A stretch of DNA of 64,000 nt from Chaetoderma sp. LZ-2023a (Eukaryota; Mollusca; Caudofoveata; Chaetodermatida; Chaetodermatidae). Below the pieces are notes generated by a model. The model had not been told where the DNA came from. It was given only the letters and a program-made list of their open reading frames with translations, and did no database searches. A program made the translations under genes and the position numbers. This document shows, one piece after another, positions 10,396 through 21,561 of the stretch; within the stretch, counting starts at the first letter, position 1; the number at the start of each line of letters is the position of its first letter. Location: NCBI GenBank assembly GCA_034401795.1, contig CM067374.1, positions 92,503,222 through 92,567,221 on the forward strand, read 5' to 3'.

Positions 10396-11317
10396 ACATA
10401 TATACAGGATTTCATATCAATGGAGGGATCTGATCTGTCACTCACATATCTGATGTCATAATCAAAATACATCAGTTGTTAGTTGACAACACAATCAAAT
10501 GAGGTAGATCCGTCACACTTTCACAGATGAAGTCTCTTCGCTTACATCCAAATTTCATGTACATTATAAAAGAAATCAGCTGGATATTTTGAAAATAATT
10601 TGCCTGGAAGTCATTGCTGCTATATATTCAAGACAATACTTATTACGTATCGGAAAAATCTAGTGACTGAGTCAATGTAGTTTAATTACATGTCTTAAAT
10701 TGGTTAACAGCTCAGTATTATGGTGAATGAAAAATTGCACCTTGCTATTTAGATTCAGGTATCTTTCAGGGAAATGAATGTTTCGTTCGCTTCAAATTTG
10801 TGACATCATTTGCTTGATACATGTATAGGATCTCTGAATTGACTTGCAATAGCAAACCACTTCTCATTAACCATATAACGGCTGAGTTTTTGCAGACGAC
10901 ATATTCCGGGAGTTGTATCGCTGGACATGCTACATATTTTGAAAACAATTTGACTGAAAGTTGTTGGTGGCTACTTAGCCACCACGTTCAGTCATATTTG
11001 TTTTCAAAATATTTAGTAAGTCAAGAGGTTTTGCTCATTGAAATGATTGTCTGGTGGCTTGCAGCAGCTAGTTAATGTTCTCATGCTGCTGGTCTGAATG
11101 TATGAATAGTCAAATATGGCTGACATTGCAAATGCTGCTTTGTATAAGATTACATTCAGGAATGCTAATGAATACATCTATCACATAACTTTGTTTAACT
11201 GTAACAGTACACAACAGCATTCCTGTAGCTAAGTTATGCACTTATGATTACATTTATTTATTTATTTATTAAGTTATTTCTGACCTGAACTGTAAAAAGT
11301 GTTAATTAATATGTTAC
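10396..11317. other. Intron, stem-loop repeat only
   Basis: The only structure seen is an imperfect palindrome at about 10930-11015, with arms around TTTTGAAAACAATTTGACTG. It is related to the half-copies at 26290-26370 and 26530-26620. I see no exon. Confidence 0.5.
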
Positions 11318-11417
11318 CTTTCTTAACATTTTCGCAAAGCCAAGTGCTTTGGAGGCCCGTTCTCGAGATTCACGAAATAGATTCTTAAACTCTCTGCATG
11401 CTTGCTGGATAGATTGT
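11318..11417 (-). CDS. MAP3K4: MAP3K4 exon (RERASKALGFAKMLRK)
   Basis: This is a 100-base exon. The acceptor is CTTTCAG; one base completes a codon, and the exon then reads QSIQQACREFKNLF and RERASKALGFAKMLRK. The donor is GTAACA. The last 16 residues are the most strongly conserved block seen in the window and match vertebrate MAP3K4 essentially residue for residue. It enters in phase 2 from the exon at 14148-14378 and leaves in phase 0 into 9153-9236. Confidence 0.93.
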
Positions 11418-11788
11418 CTGAAAGTTAGAATTTTAAAATTGGAAAGGTGGCCAGTGGAACAATAATGAGACTACGATGTACCGATATAAGAATTATTATA
11501 TGCAACTATCCCCACACTACATGTATGTTTATTTGATTTAAAATAATTTTACAAAGTTTTTAATTAGTTGCTAAAAATCTGAAATCATTTGTCAAAATGG
11601 CAATCAGATGGCCATCTTGAATTTCACACACCCAACAGATTTCCAACTTTTGAGTTAATTGGATAAAGCTACATATGGTTATCTCACAGAAAATGTTCAA
11701 AATGGTTGCCTGGTGCTGATATATTTCGTATTTACAGGTCTCAAAAAGGTGGGGAGATCAAACCATCGATCTCACCTCAATCATTTAA

Positions 11789-11989
11789 CCCTTACCACTC
11801 TGATGTCAATATTCTATATTTTAATGTGTCAATAGCAAAGAAACTTGTGTACATTTTTCAACAATTTTGGTGGACGATGCTGCTGTCTACGACAGCACCA
11901 TCTTCTACCAAATTTGTTGAAAAATGAACACCAGTTCATCTTTTAATTTAATTTCAACATTTAAAGTTTTGACACCAGAGTGGTAAGGG
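11789..11989. mobile_element. piggyBac-like MITE, 201 bp, TTAA flanks
   Basis: TTAA lies on both sides (11785-11788 and 11990-11993). The ends are CCCTTACCACTCTGATGTCA and its inverse TGACACCAGAGTGGTAAGGG. An internal palindrome, ACAACAATTTTGG-type, surrounds a GCTGCTGTCTACGACAGCA loop. The TTAA target and CCC/GGG ends are the hallmark of piggyBac-type elements. There is no coding sequence. Sister copies lie at 21362-21561 and 23602-23802. Confidence 0.8.
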
Positions 11990-12671
11990 TTAAATGAACT
12001 TTCAGAACAATATTTTAATGGCTAATCTTAGTCGATCAGTGTTGGCGATCGATCTGATTGACTATGTTGATGGCAGGAGTCAAACCAAAATATCTCCTGG
12101 GAGCCAAGTACGGGATCATTTTACTCATCTTCATGGATGGGCTTATTTCAATGCATAACTTACACCACTTGTTATATATGTATATATTACATAATAATTT
12201 GCCAAAAGGTTTATAAAAATTGCTCAAAGCTACAGAAAGCTACGACATGGAAACTCAAGATGGCTATGTGGTGGTCATTTTGGATTTGGAATACAGGCCT
12301 ATTATGAAAGTGATCCTTCCCACATTAACTGTTTCAATGACCAATCGCTGAAAAAGTTAATTCTTTACAATGCATACCATATTCTGTTGAAATTAATGAC
12401 TGGAAGCCATAGTCAAGTGACTAACTGTTAGTACTAAAACCTGTTTATAACAGACACTGCAGACCCTCAAACCGTGGTCACTAAAGAGAGGTGGTCACGT
12501 AATACAACTCATCTGCCAAGGGGGCGAATGGTGGTGGCTCTTTAAGATGGGTGGTCTTATAACAGTGCATTTAAATATTTACATTTACTTTAAATTAGTC
12601 AGATTTTGTCAAGAAAAAGACAATACTTGCTTATTGAATATCCATTTGCAAGTCAAGAGGAGACTATTTTA

Positions 12672-13170
12672 ACAAGAGGTCCAAGGGCCTGTGTCGCTCA
12701 TCTGGAATTATTGGCGACCGGCACAAACAAAACGAGATGACTACTGTAAAAATTTATCAATCAAATTTCTGTGAAGAAAATTTAGCCAAGTTTTATTAAA
12801 ATTGCCTCTGTGGTTAATAATTTTAAGTCTTTTTATGTTTTTCTCAGAAATTTGCTGAAAATACAAGATGTCCGCCAAGACGTTATATTTTGATCGATTC
12901 ATGGCGGACATGTTTTTCAATATTAATGGCGTTTCAGCCCTAATCATATCAGATTCGCATCAAATAAAAAAATCTAATATGACCACCAAACACGCTATAG
13001 TTTGATTGGCCCACGGCGGCCATGTTTTTTGACGGATCAACTTCCCTTGAACAAACTTTAATGGACCTTAGTCCCTAATCATATCTGGCAAATTTTGACC
13101 CGATCCCTTCAGCGGTTCTGGAGAAAGTCATTTTCGCTAAAGCTAGGTAAACCAATTACATTTTTTTAAA
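12672..13170. repeat. Dispersed repeat, CAAGAGGTCCAAGGGCCTG type
   Basis: The start motif is that of the 5733 repeat, followed by degenerate units with phrases such as AAATTTGCTGAAAATACAAGATG and TGATTGGCCCACGG. It is probably a shortened relative of the repeats at 42288, 48650 and 51108. Confidence 0.55.
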
Positions 13171-13359
13171 CGTGGGGATATCAAATATTCAACCGCTTAC
13201 TTGTGCATGATTGTCTTAAAACTGATATCTTAGGGCTTCAACCTTCCAAGGTTTGATTTTCCCATGATATTTTTATGAAATATGAGAAAAAGTATTCATT
13301 TTCCAAAATTTCCAGGCCTTGATTTTAAAATTTCAGATAACATGATTTTCCATATATAT

Positions 13360-13431
13360 ATATATTGTATGGGTAAAAATGAGAATCTGTTACGATCAAT
13401 CATCAATTGATCATCGGTTAGTATAGAAAAG

Positions 13432-13485
<54 letters not shown>

Positions 13486-13524
13486 CTTTTCTATACTAAC
13501 CGATGATCAATTGAAATAGAAAAG

Positions 13525-13598
<74 letters not shown>

Positions 13599-13668
13599 CT
13601 TTTCTATACTAACCGATGATCAATTGATGATTGATCATAACAGATTCTCATTTTTACCCATTTTGAAT
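13360..13668. repeat. Large palindrome with two (AT)n tracts
   Basis: The arms, ACCGATGATCAATTGATG-type plus TATAGAAAAGCAATATAT, are inverted on the two sides of two long (AT)n runs (about 13433-13483 and 13527-13596). A third copy of the arm sits between them. The outermost pairs are GGGTAAAAATGAGAATCTGT at about 13371 and its complement at about 13660. It is a small inverted-repeat element whose AT core was duplicated or expanded. Confidence 0.75.
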
Positions 13669-13840
13669 GCAATAGTTATAGCGTGTTCAAGGATTTTACC
13701 CCTTTCAAACCAAGTCGCAAGTATGACAGATTCTTAATAATTTAAGAAACAACAACAAGTTTCAAAATATTCAACATGTTATTGGTATGGTTGCTTTGAA
13801 ATTAACATACTATTTCATTGCTGAAAGAATTAATGTCTTA

Positions 13841-13930
13841 GGCCGTGTTCCCACTAGAGACTTAACCGGCGCACCGCCATAGTGAGGTATGGCGTTATTC
13901 CGGGTTAAGTCTCTCGTGAGAACACGACCG
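13841..13930. repeat. 90-bp palindromic mini-element
   Basis: The termini are GGCCGTGTTCCCACTAGAGA at the left and, inverted, TCTCGTGAGAACACGACC at the right, with GGCGC and GTGAGG loops inside. No coding potential. The compact, well-paired structure suggests a MITE. Confidence 0.6.
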
Positions 13931-14147
13931 TAGACTAAGGAGTAATACTATACAGTTGTAACGATTAAATTTAAATTCTTGTTCAAAAAAGTATTCGTTT
14001 TCTAGGTTGACCAGTTAAAATATATAAATAAAGTCAATTTATAAACAACCAAATTCGATTTCTGAAATCATGATCGATCGGTTGGTAGACATGCAAACCA
14101 ATCAATCATCAATCAAATCGATTAATCGGAACAACACTAAGTCTCAC

Positions 14148-14378
14148 TTGAACTCGTGGTTCCTGTCTTTACTGTTAGATGCACATGAAGCATCTCCGCA
14201 GGCTCCTATATCATAGTACTCTTCATCAGAAACCATCTCTTCCTCCTCGTCATCATAATCATCTTTATACTCCTCATCCTCCAATTCTGTGGTCATATCA
14301 TACCAGTTTGTCATACACTCATCAATACCAGACTCAAGGAAGTCAGCTATAGAGCTAACCAGGCTACTTGCCAGTGTG
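14148..14378 (-). CDS. MAP3K4: MAP3K4 exon with acidic insert
   Basis: This 231-base exon is phase 2 in and phase 2 out. The acceptor is ATTCACAG. It reads TLASSLVSSIADFLESGIDE, corresponding to the vertebrate MLLKSTGSFLEFGLQE stretch, then CMTNWYDM (vertebrate CAEFW). It then enters a strongly acidic run of about 28 residues rich in D, E and Y, followed by a Cys/Ser/Asn segment. The donor is GTGAGAC after GAGTTCAA. The acidic run has no obvious counterpart in the vertebrate protein, which has a short Ser/Asp-rich stretch there. A length change at the exon end is possible, but the donor chosen is the only one I found that keeps frame with the next exon. Confidence 0.85.
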
Positions 14379-14927
14379 CTGTGAATGAAAAGACAAGCTC
14401 TAAAGTGACCACATGTGGTATTGTATGATTAGTATTACATAGCGTCAGACAGGATAGAGTGCAGACAGAAAGGCAGGGGAAGGCGTGATGTTCTATGGAA
14501 GCTTTCAGTATCATCCAAAATCATATTGAATATGATTGACCACTGGATATTAGTCTGATCTTGAAAAAGCAAACTATATGTACTAGTCAGAGCAACATCA
14601 CCATAGCATTGCCCCATAAGAAGTTATAAGGACCTAGTCTCCAGAGTGAAAATCAATGCCTATCTGTTTACACTACTTGTAGGCACAACTTTATAAATAT
14701 ATCCCTCATTGCAATCACTGTATATCAAGACTTTGATGAATTAAATGGCCAATGACTGTAAAAACTGTAACCTGTAGGTAGCGGTAGATTGTAACGAAAT
14801 TACTCAAACACTGAAAAGATAAGTAAAACATTTTACTTTAATTATGATTTAGAATGGATGGAAGCAAGCACTTTATCATACAAATCTGTAAATATTCATT
14901 AAAATCGGATAATTGCCCTGTAGGTGG

Positions 14928-15165
14928 GGCTTAGAATACACCTTCCGTATCCTCTGCGTGTCGTAAGAGGCGACTAAAGGAGGTAAGGGTGAGGTAACCA
15001 TGACAGAAACCTCGAGTGCTGAAGACGGAGGTTCCAGGCCACACGGCGCACTCTAATAAACGATGGATCCACACACTTAACGCTTATGATCATATCGATA
15101 GTCACTTACAGGACTGGCCGTATGATCAGCGAATGACAAGAGGAAGAAGAAGAAGAAGGATAAGC
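14928..15165. repeat. Dispersed repeat ending in (GAA)n, SINE- or LINE-tail-like
   Basis: The head contains GTCGTAAGAGGCGACTAAA, then GAGGTTCCAGGCC, and near the end GACTGGCCGTATGATCAGCG. It finishes with GAAGAAGAAGAAGAAGG. The last part recurs inverted at about 44358-44402. A short body plus a simple-repeat tail is typical of retroposed elements. I cannot tell SINE from LINE tail. Confidence 0.55.
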
Positions 15166-15599
15166 AATTGGTGATTTAAATGTCCATTGAAAAACGACAT
15201 TCTTGTAATAACGCATCCAAAAATAAACCTATAACATTATGAAAATATCAAAGTTAATACCATTATGATGTAGAAATGATGTAAGCATGGCACAGACATG
15301 ATAGAACAAATCCTTAAAGATTGATTAAAGTTGACAAGTCAACTTATGAAGTAAATGTCCAATTGAACAAGAACGCGAACGCGTGATATGTCTTGCCCCT
15401 GGACGGCTTTTAGTATTATTGATCCAGTTAATACCGGTACTTAAGTTCCCATTGACTAATAATTGAAGAAATATTATTGAAGTCCAAAAACCACGAAAAC
15501 CATAGAAAAACAGGTGAAATTTCTAAAAAATCTCCTTAGCAATGATGAGCAATTGCATCTCTACCTTGCATAGAATAAGTCTGTGAAGTTTAATTGAAA

Positions 15600-16320
15600 T
15601 CTGACAACCCCTTTTTTAATAATAAGGCTGATGAAAAACTTTAACACAAATGACATGCCACTGCGGACGATGACACCAAAGGTAACCCCATTGTCTCGCT
15701 TTCCCTACGGGGCGAGATAAAACTTTAACATTTACCTGATTTTTGTTGGAAAATAGACCAAGTTCAAATTTGGAAAAAATTTGAAAATCATATTGCTGAT
15801 GCTGATGCCATGATGGTATAGATAATATCTGCAGTTTCATCAAGAACGGATAAGTATTTGATGAATTATATATTGATTGAAAAACTAAGGTATACCTGAT
15901 TTTTGTTGGAAAATAGGCTACGTTCAAAGGCCGAAAAAATTTGGGAAGAATTTGAAAATCATTTTGCTGATGATGGAGACTAGATGCCATGATGGTATAG
16001 ATCATATCTGTACAGTTTCATCAAGATCGGATAAGTCTTCGATGAATTATATGTTGATTGAAAAACTTTAACATTTACCTGATTTTTGTTTGGGAAAAAT
16101 TTGAAAATCATTTTGCTGATGATGGAGACTAGATGCCATGATGGCATAGATCATATCTGTATAATTTCGTCAAGATCGGATAAGTCTTTGATGAACTGAA
16201 TGTACATTCAAAAACTTTAACACAAATGACACACCGCCGTGGACGACGACAACGCGGACAATGACACCTAAGATAACCCCATTGTCTCGCTTTCCCTACG
16301 GGGCGAGACAAAAACTAACA
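15600..16320. repeat. Tandem repeat block ending CGGGGCGAGACAAAAAC
   Basis: Units of roughly 125-140 bp contain TTTTGCTGATGATGGAGACT and CATCAAGATCGGATAAGTCT. Two further partial units end in CTCGCTTTCCCTACGGGGCG (about 15694 and 16287). A related end, CTCGCTTTCTCCTTCGCAGA, closes the repeat near 48650. Not coding. Confidence 0.65.
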
Positions 16321-16910
16321 ATCTATGGCACTATTATTATTGCCATTCGTGCCATAAATTAGGCCATTATTAACCCTTTCATGCCGAATCCGGCCATAAC
16401 CGGTCTCAAACAGTGCTCATTTTGTATGCCCATTTTTTTAATTTACCACTGAAATGACTGGCTCGGTAACCAAGCCAGCAATTCCAGTGGCAACTCCTCA
16501 AAGACAGTCTTCTCATGATCTGGAAATGGACATTCAATAAGAAAATATTTGGATTTCCTTGACCCAATTTAGACATTAAAGAGTTAAAAGATTTTTTATT
16601 TTAAATCTCCGGACCCTGAGTGTGGTAGGGAGAAAATAGAGTAGTGCTGATATGGTTAGAGTTCGTATAACCACCTACAGTATGATCTAGTCTAGTAAGT
16701 CACGTGTTTGTATTCAAGTACTCGGTATTTAGTAATACTCCTCAATAAACTGTCATTCACGTGGGTGAATGTCATTCAGCACGTAACTAAAGGGTAGTCA
16801 TTTCCCGGAAATTTCACCTCAAGAATTCTCACAAAAATCTGTTTGACTATTTTTCAAGGTTCATATATCATATATTAAAGAAATTATGATAATTTGACAA
16901 CATAAACGCA

Positions 16911-17117
16911 ATGATTCGTGAATCTAACTTAAAACTACTTAAATCAACACTCCTTAGTCTTGAAGATATACGAAGACAAAAAAGACCGGGCTGGTCCGTA
17001 AAACAAAACGATGTGATTGTAATGCATATCGAGCAGAATAGTCACGCGGTAAAAAATACTACGAATTTCATTCATAAAATCGATAGTAGTGAATATCCCG
17101 GCGGAAGAATTTGTTAA
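16911..17117 (+). other. Short unassigned open frame (68 codons)
   Basis: An ATG-initiated frame of 68 residues, basic and asparagine-rich, with no repeat character in the surrounding 16750-17300. I do not recognise it and see no splice context that ties it to a gene. It could be an exon of an unknown nested gene, a transposon remnant, or chance. Confidence 0.15.
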
Positions 17118-18393
17118 CAACCAATCGCATTACGCCTGCTCGTATTTGAGAGGCTAGAGGTTTATTTTACTTGTAACTACTCCGCTAACGTAAGAAGCGA
17201 CTTAATCGTTTTCATTTCTGGGGCGTTCAATTTGTCTCGTATGTGTTGTTCAGTGCTGGATCATTTTATGTTTGTCGAAATCTAAGGGAAATAATGTTTG
17301 GATTGGGAGTTCATTGCATAGCCATCGTAGCACTTTTCTTGATTTTTTTGTATCATGTCACATTTAGAATCCTAATTAAACATAGTACAAACTTGAATTG
17401 AAAAAAGGATTATTTGTTACAAAGAAGAAATTTAGATTTTCATATTATTTAATCTTACATTGAACCCGCAGAGCTTACGTTATGTAAAATTCACTGCTAG
17501 CAAATCAAATCATATTTGCCGAGTGTCATCCTCGGCCGATTTGCTGGGATTTCACCAACACCCTTGCTTTCCCACGGCTAATAGTTATAGATGACTGTAT
17601 TTTATGGCCCTATTAGCAAATGGTTACCCACTTGATGATAATATTAAACTGCAAGTCAATAACAAACTAGTTTAGGACAGCCACCAGATTTCGTGCAATG
17701 GCGATCTTACAGACGGTTTTTCGGGTTTTTTATTTTCGTAATGGTTTTTAAACCGTCGCCATAAAAAAGCGTGAGACGGTGTGAAACCGGTATACCACCC
17801 AGCCCTACCAGCTGCTCAAATATCTTGTTACAATGAATCTCTAAATTATTTTTATTTTCGAAACTTGGAATCAGTGTTTCTCATGGTATCTGAATTGTGG
17901 AGGTCCCAGGAACCCCACACCTAGGAGTCTAGGCGTCCCAACCTGAAATTTGGGGTCCCATACAGTTCTTCTCATCCATGCTAAACTTAGATAGTACCAT
18001 GAATGCACTGTAGCTATGAATTATGGGGATACCATGATAGATTTTGTGGGTATGTTTGAAAAAATCTATAGAGATAATTAATATTTAACAATCATGCAAG
18101 ATTTTCAGGGGTCCATTGGGACCCACTAGTTCAACTTTTGGGGGGTCCCTAGTTACATTTTGGGGTCTATACCCTTAAAAGGACCCTTATGAGAAAACCA
18201 TACTTGGAATAAGACATTTAAAGTCATTTCTATATCAGTGATTTCTATCTAACTTTGACTAGAAATTAGGGACAGTGCTTGACAATTGATATATTATGAA
18301 AAAATAAAATAATTTTTGAAGGTAAATGGCAATAAAAGATTTAGGGTAAGTAGATTTTCTAAAGGGTCTGTAATTTAATTATGAACTTGACCA
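17118..18393. other. Intron, degenerate transposon remnants
   Basis: A fragment at 17728-17815, GTAATGGTTTTTAAACCGTC and GGTATACCACCCAGCCCT, recurs at 55020-55085 and looks like the end of a hAT element. Around 17900-18190 several units of GGGGTCCC type repeat irregularly. No exon seen. Confidence 0.45.
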
Positions 18394-18397
18394 TTAA

Positions 18398-18581
18398 CCC
18401 TTTAGCCCTTGAATTTGTTCAACAAAATTTCAATTTTCTCCTAGAAAATGTCCATTTGCAGACCAAGAAACTATTTTTGAAAATTTACCACTGGAATGAC
18501 TGGCTTCTGTCGGTCTGCAAATGGACATTTCTTAAGACCACTGCAGAAGCCTTTTTTTGGCTGATATGAGGGTTAAAGGGG
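18398..18581. mobile_element. piggyBac-like palindromic MITE
   Basis: TTAA lies directly outside CCCTTTAGCCCTTGAATTTG at the left (TTAA 18394-18397) and GAGGGTTAAAGGGG at the right (TTAA 18582-18585). Inside is half of the ACTGGAATGACTGGCT stem-loop. Full stem-loop relatives are at 18620-18780 and 37432-37640. Confidence 0.62.
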
Positions 18582-18844
18582 TAACCATGTTAACTCTTTA
18601 ACTCTCAGATTGGTCCAAGAAAATTAATTTGCTCATTGAAAATGTTCATTTATAAGCCCATGATATAATTTTTTTTCAAAATTTATCACTGGAATGATTG
18701 GCTCTGTTATCTAACCAGTCATTCCAGTGATAAATGTTCAAAAATAGTCTTCTCTTAACCTGCAAATGGACTTTTTCCAAGACCACGACAGAAGGCATCG
18801 TTGGCCGGTTTGAGCTAAAGCACTGTACACAGGCCTAGCTTTAC

Positions 18845-19002
18845 CTGAATCGCTTCCCTGCTTCTGCTTCACCACCAATGATATGTGGACTGATAGTCTT
18901 AGTGAATGTCCATTCTTGCTCGAGCGCATTCTTCAGACTACGTGATGCCTCAGGCAGTGTTTGTAGCATGGTCATCCAGTTATGAAGATATGTGAAATAC
19001 AC
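18845..19002 (-). CDS. MAP3K4: MAP3K4 exon (VYFTYLHNW ... GGEAEAGK)
   Basis: This 158-base exon has acceptor TAATTACAG and donor GTAAAG, and is phase 0 in, phase 2 out. It reads VYFTYLHNWMTMLQTLPEAS, then SLKNALEQEWTFTKTISPHI and GGEAEAGKRF. It aligns with the vertebrate stretch VYFDYMRSW, LPQASHSLKN, EEEWNFTKEI and GGEAQAGKLF, and so is unambiguous. The two bases left at the end combine with the first base of the exon at 14378 to give Ser. Confidence 0.93.
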
Positions 19003-19509
19003 CTGTAATTAAAGAATGGCTAAACATGTAGGTTGTTGAGGTTGCACGAAATTGATTTCAGGAGACGTATTCGTTCACCATAAAATGCCTATTTTCGTTG
19101 GACATAAAGATTTATTCAGAATTAATTTAATTAATAAATTTGAAAAGCATTACATTTAATAAAGCTTCCTAACCACCATCGGATATTTTGCCAAACAACT
19201 GCCTCATCATTTATGCAGCTATGTCATTAGCAGTAATCCTAATCCCAGGATAATCTACACTGACCAATCAAATTAGTAATAGCCACATGGCACTATGATT
19301 GATGAGTTCACATCTGATAATCTGGTCGAATGAGTGCATGCTCTTGCAAACTCTTCTTTCTATTCTATAAGATAGTGACAAGAGTATGTGTATGCCATTT
19401 CTTTCATTTCGGCACAGAGTGGTACTAGAACCGGAAATATGTATTTTGCTTATACTTAGCCAGTATTGTGTACTTAGGCTACAACAGCTGTCTTCAACCA
19501 AATAGACTT

Positions 19510-21185
19510 CATACTATGCAAGACAGAAGCAAAACCCTTACTCCGGAACACTCGTTCGTATGGAGGCACAGACCTCAATTCTGACCATAAGCTAGTCATT
19601 ACACACCTTCAGATGAACGATCTCTACCTAATATATAAACACCATACCAGGCAAGAGGGTAGAGTCACCTACAACCTACCCAAGCTCATTAGCGACACTG
19701 ACACTCAAATGTCATACAAAAATGCCCTCGGAGAGCAGATAGCTAACATCGATGTCAGCTCCGATCCAAACGAAGCCCTAACCAAAATCCTGAAATCTAT
19801 GGAATAATCCACTACCAGTACCATAGGTGTTCTTAAAAACAACCAAACTAGGTATACTGATGACCCTCTAGTAGTAAAACTGTCAGCAGAGCAGAAAGCA
19901 TTACGGCTGCGCATCTATCCAAGTGGCCAAAGTGAAGACTGCACCAAACTACGCCAGGAGCGCAATATTATTCTGCATCACATTAACGAACGCTTAAAAG
20001 ACCTTGCTATTCAACAGGCAGACTCCCTAGCAGATGAAATCACTGCCACGGATGACTGTCACAAAATGTCTCGGGGACCCGAGCCGTGAGAGTTACTGAC
20101 TACACACCACCACTCACTGTACACAACTCTGAAGGACACTTTATCGGGACTGACCAGGGAAAAGCTGAGGCGATCCAAGAATGGTTCAAGGAACAGTTCA
20201 CTGACAATGATGATGAGACCTTGCACCCGTTCTCAGGAGACCCCAGGCCATTACTAACACCAATTAAAACACCAGAAGTTGAGAAGGCACTTAAAACCCT
20301 GAAAAATGGACGTGCATCTGGACCTGATGGCATGAGCAATGAACTATTCAAATATGCAAGTGACATTATCTCAAAACCGATCACGCACCTAATCAATTCC
20401 CCTTTTATGCACCACCTTCCCATCGATGCTGTAGGCCAACGCACCCTTATCGCACTACCCAAGCCCAAGAAGCCACCTGGGCCCCAGGCTAATCTGCGGC
20501 CCATTGTGCTCCTCAACAGCATACGGAAAATCCTATCCAATGTTACTCTATGCCGCATCTGAGACAAGATCGATAACTTCACCAGATCATGTCAAAGTGG
20601 TTTCAAACATGGATGCAGCTCCGCAAACATTGTATGGGCTCAACACAAAATGGGCATTGACATGTCACAAGCCTTCGCCACAATTAAACGATCAAAGATC
20701 CTAGATGTACTACGCCAGGCCAGTTGCAATGAAGATGAGCTAAGACTAGTGAGACTACCGCTTGCAGACACCAAGCTGAGAGTACGAGTCAAGTCAGTGA
20801 AGTCTGTAGAGTTTGAGACATCAATCGGCTCCCTACAGAGAAATGGTCTATCTCTGGTGCTCTTCACCTGTTACCTTGCTGCTGCATTGAAATCCCTTCA
20901 TGAAAATTCCACAAAACTAAACCCCCTCCCAGTGTCAATACCAGTTGTGTATGCGTCTAGAGATGGAATATGCCGACGATGTGGACTTCATAGATGAAGA
21001 AAAGAACCCGCTTGATGAACTTCTCCCAATAGCTGCAAGCAAACTAAAAATTGAGAATCTCTTTATGAATGAATCCAAAACAGAGTTCACCCACATCTAC
21101 TTATCGACAAAGCATGAAACTATACAAAATGATGATCCACTTCATGGCGGCGAACCATGGAGGAAAAGTAAAATCCTGGGCTTAC
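19510..21185 (+). pseudogene. LINE reverse transcriptase pseudogene
   Basis: Three frames joined by frameshifts and stops encode the middle of a non-LTR retrotransposon protein. The endonuclease-RT linker appears first (ALGEQIANIDVSSDP). The RT follows: KALKTLKNGRASGPDGMSNE, RPIVLLNSIRKIL, IDMSQAFATIKRSKIL, and the catalytic box YADDVDFIDE at about 20967. The end overlaps the sequence shared with the minus-strand fragment at 9660-10395. At about 21236 it is joined to the right half of a palindromic MITE. Stops after KMSRGPEP and in the finger region show that it is inactive. I cannot name the clade with confidence. Confidence 0.8.
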
Positions 21186-21361
21186 TGCTTTGCAGTATTG
21201 CTCACATTTCTGCACGCTGCGTCATGGGGAACATAGCTAGTTATCGAGCCAGTCATTTCAGTCATAAATTTTCAAAAACCGTCTCCTCTGGGTGTGCAAA
21301 TGGACATTTCTCAAGACCACTGCAGAAGCCGTTTTGGCTGGTATGAGGGTTAAAGGGTTAA

Positions 21362-21561
21362 CCATCACTACTCGGATGCCAAAATATTTAATTACCAACT
21401 TAAATTAAAAGATGAACTGGTGTTCATCTTTCAACAAATTTGGTGGAAGGTGTTGTTGTCATAGACAGCAACATAGCCCACCAAAATTGTTGATAAATTT
21501 ACACCAGTATCTTGCTAATGACACAGTAAAAGATAGAATATTGACATTAGAGTGGCAAGGG
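21362..21561. mobile_element. piggyBac-like MITE, diverged copy
   Basis: It has the same architecture as 11789-11989: TTAA at 21358-21361 and 21562-21565, right end GAGTGGCAAGGG, left end decayed, and an internal CAACAAATTTGGTGG palindrome. The left TTAA is also the right TTAA of the neighbouring palindromic MITE fragment (ending 21357), so the two elements abut on a single target. Confidence 0.6.

Noticed and set aside
12036..12227. Short AT-rich ORFs in introns (for example 12036-12227, 12741-12947, 48970-49239, 54945-55238)
   Set aside because: They fall in dispersed repeats or low-complexity AT-rich DNA and show no domain or splice context.
20100..20582. 160-codon minus-strand ORF opposite the LINE RT
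   Set aside because: Antisense shadow; the plus-strand frame contains the recognisable RT motifs.
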